From: Candidatus Latescibacterota bacterium
Lineage (GTDB): Bacteria; Krumholzibacteriota; Krumholzibacteriia; WVZY01; JAKEHA01
Direction: 5' to 3'
NCBI GenBank assembly: GCA_022615275.1
Contig: JAKEHA010000150.1
Span: forward strand, 1 to 22,909
Length of the DNA: 22,909 nucleotides
This document shows, piece after piece, positions 16,025-22,909 of the stretch. The notes beneath the pieces were generated by a model. It was given only the letters and a program-made list of their open reading frames with translations. It was not told the DNA's origin and did no database searches. Every line of letters starts with the position of its first letter. The first letter of the stretch is position 1. The position numbers were made by a program, and so were the translations under genes.

Positions 16025-18826
16025 CTAGAAGTTGGCTTCGCGGCTCGCGGTCAACGCGCGATCCACGCGGGCGATCGTCTCCATCAAGTGCGCGTTGGTC
16101 TCGTCGTCCAGGCCCTTGCGCTGGAGACCCGACTGGGCCGCGTTCTTGATGCGCGTCAGGTTCAACCGCGACAGCGATACCGCGTCCTGCGGCGTCACCG
16201 GGTACGGCTGCACGATCTGCTGGATCAGCATATCGGTATAGACGCGCTGGAGGTTACGATCCCACGTCGCGGTGCGACCGTTGGGCGTGAGATTGTCGGT
16301 CCAGATCGACTTGGTCAGCGTGGCATACAAATCGGACAGCCTGAACGAATTGTCCGTCTTGTAGGCGTTGTCGACCACGCGCGCCTGCAGGAACGGGTTC
16401 ATCACGTTGAACAGCACGCCCGTCTGCATCGCCTCGACCCAATCCGACAGCGGGAAGTCGAAACGACGCCCCTGCTGGAACAGGTTGTTCTCCCAGCTCC
16501 ACATCTTGTCGTCCTGCATCTTGTTCAGCATGTCGGGCGACAGAGCGTACGCGTTCGACTTGAGCGCGTTGTCGACGACGAACTGGAGCGCCTTGCGCTG
16601 CTCGTCCGCCGTGATGGGAGTGAAGGGAGCCTTGCCGTCGCCCTTGTGGGCGCGCTCCGTGTAGGCGCCGCCGATGGTCTTGGTCGCGATGTTCGAGCAC
16701 ACGTACTTCTGCACGAACAACGCCTGCACCGCCGCGCGCAAAGGCACGTAGTCGCCGCCCTCGGCGACGACGCGGCCCTCGAGCTGGTCCTTCATGAGCA
16801 GGTCGTTGACGATCGACATGCGCTCGTTGGCCCAGCGCATGGGGTCGTCCGACAGGTCGTTGGTGTTGCTGCGCGGATCGAGCGCACCCATCGGATAGGT
16901 GTCCTCGTCGGTGCCGTACAGGTGCGCCTTGTCGACGCATTTCTTGGCGATCGCCTCGAGGGCCTTGCTCTGCTCGTCGGGCGTGGCACCGTCGACGGGC
17001 TTGTAGGCCCACTCGATGGCCCACATGTCGTACGTGCCGACGATGGGCGTGTAGTAGTAGCCCTGCTGCGACGCGTTGGCGGCGATGTTGGGCGTCGGGT
17101 AGTCCATGACGGAGCCCGTCATGCCGATCTGGTCGATGGTCGCCTTGTTGTGGAGCTGGTCGTAGGGCACCGCACCCGAGCTCTTGAAGTTGTGGCGCAG
17201 ACCGATCGTGTGACCGACCTCGTGCGCCGACACGAACGTCAGCGCGGCGCCGATGAACTCCAAGGGCACTTCCTGGCCGGCTTCGATCATGCCGCTCATG
17301 AGCATCGAGAGGCGCATCATCTCCCCGCCCAGGCCCATGCAGTCGTTGACCGAGCACAGCATGTACGGCTTGTTCTTGAAGAACGGCAGCGAGAAGACGG
17401 CCTCCTCCTGCATGCGCTCTTCGGGCGTCATCCACAGATGCTTCAAGTTGTGGTCGACTTCCATCAGCGCCGGACGCGGAGCCGCCACGCGACGCCACGC
17501 CTTGCCGAAGTTGTGCACGATGTTGTGCTCGAACAGAATGTCGGCATCGATGATCTCGCCGGTGCGCGGGTCGACGCGTGAGGGTCCGATGGCGCCGTAC
17601 GACACCTCGTCGTTCACGTTCCAACGAATGGTGTTGTAGCGCGCGTCGACCGGGTCGTAGTTGGGATCCTCTTCCTTGGTGGGCGCCGGCTTGCCGACGA
17701 TGGCTTCCTTGAAGCCCGCGGCCTCGAACGCCTTCTGCCACATGTTGACGCCCGCGATCATGTACGGGACGTACTCCTTGGGCACGGTGTGATCGATGTA
17801 GTAGACGATCTGCCGCGTGGGCTCGGAGACGGCCGCGGTCGGGTCCTTCTTCTCCAACCGCCACTTGTTGGCGTAGTGCGTGAAGAAGGTCTCCGTCTTC
17901 TCCTTCCTAAAATCCTTGAAGGAGGTCGTGAAGTAGCCCACGCGATCGTCCGCGATGCGCGGCGTCATGGGCGCTTCCGGCAGCTTGCGAATGCTCCAGG
18001 CCACGCCCAGCTGGATCGCGCGCGGATCCGGGAAGTTGGGCCGGAACAGCGCATCGGGGCGGCTGGCCGCGTAGGTCAGGCGCGTATCGATCTCGGTGTT
18101 GGTCGGGAAGTTCTTGAGGCTGCCGAGATAGCCCTTCTTGGCGTCGAGGCGCACGGGCTGGTTCAGCGCGGCGTTGAGGTACATGCTCATGCCGGCGATG
18201 TCGGACAGGAAGAACTCACGGACGTCGATGATGACCTTGCCATCATTCTCGGTCTTGATGGCGAAGTTCTCGAGGATCGCTTCCGCGAACGTCAAGTCGA
18301 TCGCCTTCTGCAGCTCTTCGTCTCCTTCGGCGCGGAAGTTCGCGGTCAGGCGGCGCAGCTGGACGTGGTCCTCGTCGCGATGCAAATCGAACATCACGTC
18401 GTCGATGGGAAGACCGCCGTACACGAAGTCGGATCCGATGCCCTGGGAGAGGCTCAGGATGGCGAGCATGGGCTTGTCGAGATCGTCTTTCTCGATCTCG
18501 AGCAGGAGCTCTTCGCCCTTGGTGTAGAACGTCATCAAGCCTTCGATCTTCTTGTGCTCCTTGGTGACGATCTCGCTCCAGGGTTTGAACTTCGGTTTTG
18601 ACGGGGGAGGACCGGGCTTCTTGAGCTTCTTCTGGAGCTCGACCGCGTACGGCCGCGGCTTCATTTTCTTATCCGGTTCGGCCTTCGGGGGGGTCGCCGG
18701 CGCGGCCGGCGCGTCGACCTCCAGCGAGGCGGTGCTGGACGTGGTGAGGGCCTCGCCGGCAGCGGCGGCTTCGGCCATGACGACCATGAAGCACGCGACC
18801 GCGAGCAGCCCGAGTTTCCGAAACAT
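16025..18826 (-). CDS. Exported zinc metalloprotease (DUF5117/DUF4953 type)
   Basis: A 933-residue secreted protease. An N-terminal signal peptide (residues 1 to about 23, MFRKLGLLAVACFMVVMAEA) is followed by an Ala/Pro/Lys-rich spacer to about residue 80. The N-terminal domain (about 85-330) has the WSEIVTKEHKKIEGLMTFY...LLEIE pattern of DUF5117. The catalytic zinc motif HEVGHTIGLRHNF gives His535, Glu536, His539 and His545, and GSVMDYPTPNI supplies the Met-turn, as in metzincin-like enzymes annotated DUF4953. Two Cys pairs nearby (CSVNDC) may form a disulfide. Length is in the usual range of about 800-950, with no frameshift. It probably degrades proteins in the periplasm or outside the cell. 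GGAGG and GAGGAG precede ATG 18826 (1 and 10 bases away), and TATAAC (18840-18845, minus) may be its -10. It is divergent from the DPP IV gene. Confidence 0.9.
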   Translation of the reverse strand: MFRKLGLLAVACFMVVMAEAAAAGEALTTSSTASLEVDAPAAPATPPKAEPDKKMKPRPYAVELQKKLKKPGPPPSKPKFKPWSEIVTKEHKKIEGLMTFYTKGEELLLEIEKDDLDKPMLAILSLSQGIGSDFVYGGLPIDDVMFDLHRDEDHVQLRRLTANFRAEGDEELQKAIDLTFAEAILENFAIKTENDGKVIIDVREFFLSDIAGMSMYLNAALNQPVRLDAKKGYLGSLKNFPTNTEIDTRLTYAASRPDALFRPNFPDPRAIQLGVAWSIRKLPEAPMTPRIADDRVGYFTTSFKDFRKEKTETFFTHYANKWRLEKKDPTAAVSEPTRQIVYYIDHTVPKEYVPYMIAGVNMWQKAFEAAGFKEAIVGKPAPTKEEDPNYDPVDARYNTIRWNVNDEVSYGAIGPSRVDPRTGEIIDADILFEHNIVHNFGKAWRRVAAPRPALMEVDHNLKHLWMTPEERMQEEAVFSLPFFKNKPYMLCSVNDCMGLGGEMMRLSMLMSGMIEAGQEVPLEFIGAALTFVSAHEVGHTIGLRHNFKSSGAVPYDQLHNKATIDQIGMTGSVMDYPTPNIAANASQQGYYYTPIVGTYDMWAIEWAYKPVDGATPDEQSKALEAIAKKCVDKAHLYGTDEDTYPMGALDPRSNTNDLSDDPMRWANERMSIVNDLLMKDQLEGRVVAEGGDYVPLRAAVQALFVQKYVCSNIATKTIGGAYTERAHKGDGKAPFTPITADEQRKALQFVVDNALKSNAYALSPDMLNKMQDDKMWSWENNLFQQGRRFDFPLSDWVEAMQTGVLFNVMNPFLQARVVDNAYKTDNSFRLSDLYATLTKSIWTDNLTPNGRTATWDRNLQRVYTDMLIQQIVQPYPVTPQDAVSLSRLNLTRIKNAAQSGLQRKGLDDETNAHLMETIARVDRALTASREANF

Positions 18827-19133
18827 GCTCCTCTAACCTCCTGTTATAGAAAATGCTGGGTGGGTTGCAGGCTAGTACGAGCGCTGCAGCGAATTCGTTC
18901 CATCGCTTCGGCGTGTTTCTTTACGTCATCCCGCCGTCGGGGACGGTTCGATTCCCGGGCACGGGCCCCGAAAGAGAGCGGACTCGAGGGTGAAAGTCAC
19001 CGCGTTACCGCGCTTGCGCCGCCCGGGCGCATGATAGTGCGAAACCGGCTGGGATTCAACCGGTATCGTGCTAAGCTGTTGGCTCTTTGGCCATTCATTC
19101 GTTACCCCGGCCCGGCGGGAGGTCGAAAACACC
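18827..19133. other. Divergent intergenic region between two protease genes
   Basis: About 300 bases with no credible gene. It holds the Shine-Dalgarno and possible -10 (TATAAC) of the minus-strand metalloprotease at its left end and GGGAGG (19117-19122) for the DPP IV gene at its right end. A perfect 10-base palindrome CGCTGCAGCG lies at 18882-18891. A spaced palindrome ACCGG...CCGGT (19044-19048 and 19060-19064) lies 70-90 bases before the DPP IV start and could be a regulator site; nothing else supports that. Confidence 0.5.
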
Positions 19134-21337
<2,204 letters not shown>

Positions 21338-21341
<4 letters not shown>

Positions 21342-21981
21342 ACACGACGCCAAGCGTGCTCGGCATCCATCACATCACCGCGATGGCGGGGGACGCGCAG
21401 ACCAACCTCGATTTCTACACGCGCGTGCTGGGCCTGCGCCTGGTCAAGCGCACCGTCAACTTCGACGATCCCGGCACCTACCACTTCTGCTTCGGCGACA
21501 AGACCGGGACGCCGGGAACCCTGCTCACGTTCTTTCCCTGGGGTGCACGCTCGTTGCGCGGCCGCATCGGGACGGGGCAGGTGTCGGTGACGTCGTTCTC
21601 GATTCCCGCCGCGTCGATATCGTTCTGGAAGGACCGCCTCTCGAAGCTCGACGTCTCCGCGGACGGTCCCGCCGAGCGCTTCGACGAGTCGGTGCTGTCG
21701 CTCCACGACCGCGACGGTGGCATCGCCGGATTGAGCGGCGGACTGATCGGACCGCCGGGCACAGCGCGCGAGTACCCCGTTCCCTGGACGGCACGCCGGT
21801 GTTCCTCGGCTGCAGCGACGTCGACCCGCACATTCCCAAGGAACGCGTGCTCGAGACCGCCGAAGTGCTGGGGAGAATGGACGCCGCGGTGACGCTGCGC
21901 CTCTATTCGCAAATGGGCCACACCATCAACGACGACGAGATCGCGGCGGTGCGGGAGATCGTACGGGCGTTGCGGGCATAA
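21338..21981 (+). pseudogene. Deletion fusion: ring-cleaving dioxygenase start joined to hydrolase end, then frameshifted
   Basis: From ATG 21338, residues 1 to about 127 are the first half of a glyoxalase-fold ring-cleaving dioxygenase (MhqO/LinE-like): GIHHITAMAGDAQTNLDFYTRVLGLRLVKRTVNFDDPGTYHF and FSIPAASISFWKDRLSKL...GPAERFDESVLSLHDRDG. The chain then turns directly into the C-terminal part of a phospholipase/carboxylesterase (MhqD-like): GIAGLSGGLIGPPGTAREYP (128-147). At about 21779 one base appears missing. The continuing frame ends as nonsense at 21892, while the +1-related frame carries LDGTPVFLGCSDVDPHIPKERV...MGHTIN to the stop at 21979-21981. The dioxygenase lacks its second module with remaining metal ligands; the hydrolase lacks its nucleophile-serine half but keeps the Asp (DVDPHIP) and His (GH). 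Neither activity should survive. It overlaps the DPP IV stop by 4 bases. An assembly chimera is an alternative. Confidence 0.8.
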
Positions 21982-22004
21982 CGACCGGGCCGCGGCACAA
22001 AAGA

Positions 22005-22041
22005 GCGAAACCCCGCCGTTGCATGATCGGCGGGGTTTCGC
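22005..22041. terminator. Strong hairpin, probable terminator
   Basis: A perfect 14-bp stem, GCGAAACCCCGCCG (22005-22018) with CGGCGGGGTTTCGC (22028-22041), and a 9-base loop. It lies 24 bases after the end of the hydrolase remnant. On the plus strand the T-run is inside the stem (GGGGTTTCGC) with no further T tract. On the minus strand the stem is followed by TCTTTTG. It probably terminates the DPP IV transcript, though not a textbook plus-strand terminator. Confidence 0.65.
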
Positions 22042-22547
22042 GACATCCACGTCGACTGTGTCGATTCCTTCTCAGCAACGATCGCGCGGTGATCGGAACC
22101 CGTTCATCGGGATCGTGGCCCGATGTGTCCCGGGGGAATACGTCCCGCGCTATCCTAAAGAAACCACCACAACCTTCCGGATGTGCTTACCGTGCCCCTG
22201 TTCCTTTTACGTTACGGCGAGCGGGAAAGAGAGTTCCCTGCGCGCCTTCCGCGCATGCCTATTGCATTCCACATGCCAGTACGCGAACCGATGCTAACTT
22301 GTTGCAGGGTGGGTGTTTCGTATACTACCTGCATACCCGCGTGTGATCCGGGATTTCACATTCTATAAACTCCGTTTACAGCCCTTTGTGTGTTACGGCG
22401 CCCGTAGTCCGTGGCGCGAACGCCGTCCCGTCCCCGGAACGTCACTTGCGGTTCGGGGTTCAACGCGGGGCAGAACTTGCGTATAATCCCCGGATTCCCT
22501 TAGCCCGTACTCCAAGACCATCCCGATCGGTGAGAAAGGAATTCTCG
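22042..22547. other. Non-coding stretch before the M16 gene
   Basis: About 500 bases with no open frame that looks coding on either strand; composition is visibly less GC-biased than the genes around it. It contains a perfect 7-bp hairpin (CATCGGG 22105-22111, CCCGATG 22119-22125), a TATACT (22321-22326) with TTGTTG 16 bases upstream, a TATAAA (22364-22369), and the TATAAT assigned to the M16 gene. A small RNA or a decayed gene is possible, but I cannot support either. Confidence 0.5.
22482..22487 (+). promoter_or_regulatory. Perfect -10 hexamer of the M16 peptidase gene
   Basis: TATAAT at 22482-22487 would start transcription near 22494, leaving a leader of about 54 bases. The -35 at 17 bases is TTCAAC (22459-22464), only 3 of 6. 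AAAGGA (22535-22540) lies 7 bases before ATG 22548 and sets the translation start. Confidence 0.5.
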
Positions 22548-22909
22548 ATGTCGAAGATTCGTGCCGGAGCGATCGCCCTGGCGGCCGCCGGCCTGTTCAT
22601 CAGCGCGTGCCAGACCGACCAGCAGGAGGCCGAGAAGTTTAGCCGTGCCGATGCCGACAACTTCCGGCGCGACATGTCGGCCATGTCCTCGTTCACCCTG
22701 GCCAACGGGGTGACGGTCTACGTCCAGGAGGAACGCACCGACGATCGGGTCGCGATCGAAATCTTGTACCCCGCCGGGTTCATGGTGGAGCCCAAGGGAG
22801 AACCACAGATTTCGCACCTCACCGAGCACATGGCAATCTACTGCGCGATGGGTGATTACGCTCCCGACGCCGCGCTGGCCGCGATCCAGAAGGATCGTGG
22901 CATGTTGAA
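22548..22909 (+). CDS. M16 (insulinase-type) peptidase lipoprotein, 5' part only
   Basis: The first 120 residues of a gene cut by the right edge. The signal MSKIRAGAIALAAAGLFISAC ends in lipobox ISAC (Cys21), so this is a predicted lipoprotein. After a spacer, SSFTLANGVTVYVQEERTDDRVAIEI (about 47-72) matches the start of an M16 domain ('LxNGlxvyv...'). ISHLTEHM contains the inverted zinc motif HxxEH with His90, Glu93 and His94. The residues after it (AIYCAMGDYAPDAALAAIQKDRGML) replace the usual LFKGT region and look divergent; the distal zinc-binding Glu lies beyond the window. The likely role is degrading peptides in the envelope, consistent with the neighbouring DPP IV and metalloprotease. 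The start has AAAGGA 7 bases upstream. Confidence 0.85.
   Translation, partial: MSKIRAGAIALAAAGLFISACQTDQQEAEKFSRADADNFRRDMSAMSSFTLANGVTVYVQEERTDDRVAIEILYPAGFMVEPKGEPQISHLTEHMAIYCAMGDYAPDAALAAIQKDRGML

Noticed and set aside
18945..18958. tRNA-like T-loop string GGTTCGATTCCCGG
   Set aside because: The five bases before TTCGATT (GACGG) pair poorly with the CCCGG after it, and no matching acceptor 5' strand or anticodon arm is found at the right distance upstream.
22023..22346. Open frames of 60-107 codons in the gap before the M16 gene
   Set aside because: Three frames are open at once over parts of it, none has a ribosome-binding site or recognisable product, and one starts inside the terminator hairpin.

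Overview
This is a GC-rich bacterial window with Gram-negative features: several predicted lipoproteins, Sec signal peptides and exported proteases. I count 14 complete protein genes, one broken locus and one gene cut by the right edge. No rRNA, tRNA, transposase, phage gene or CRISPR array was seen. The mix of dipeptidyl-peptidase IV, an HExxHxxGxxH metalloprotease, an M16 lipoprotein and large WG/AVG/YDG-repeat lipoproteins resembles uncultured, often metagenome-derived lineages of the FCB/Eisenbacteria/Krumholzibacteria kind. That placement is inference only.

Left part (1-7867). A small three-helix membrane protein (127-540) is followed by a clear intrinsic terminator. Next comes a minus-strand fusion of an alpha/beta hydrolase with a DCC1-like thiol-disulfide domain (648-2312). 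A short divergent promoter region separates it from a compact plus-strand run: a trans-sulfuration PLP enzyme, a short-chain dehydrogenase (SDR), a GT-C membrane glycosyltransferase and an ABC-F ATPase (2434-7867). Gaps in this run are -1, 7 and 10 bases, so it is probably one operon.

Middle part (7907-15932). Three large paralogous lipoproteins (7907-9673, 11817-13577, 13634-15436) each consist almost entirely of a repeat of about 40 residues. By hand parsing each has 14 repeats, with the last lacking its final strand and an extra strand-like segment before the first. This fits two fused seven-bladed beta-propellers per protein. Between the first and second lie dinB (minus strand, overlapping the first propeller gene tail-to-tail) and a second SDR. 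A small aromatic-rich lipoprotein (15552-15932) and a bidirectional terminator close the block.

Right part (16025-22909). A 933-residue exported metalloprotease (minus) is divergent from a dipeptidyl-peptidase IV (plus). The latter overlaps by 4 bases a degenerate locus in which the start of a ring-cleaving dioxygenase/glyoxalase is joined to the end of a phospholipase/carboxylesterase-type hydrolase and then frameshifted. After a hairpin and about 500 bases of apparently non-coding DNA, an M16 (insulinase-type) lipoprotein peptidase begins and runs off the edge. The right part therefore looks devoted to extracytoplasmic peptide degradation.

The most noteworthy items are the trio of 14-repeat propeller lipoproteins, the dioxygenase-hydrolase deletion fusion, and the hydrolase-DCC1 fusion. 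I did not find a defence system or another clearly new multi-gene machine.
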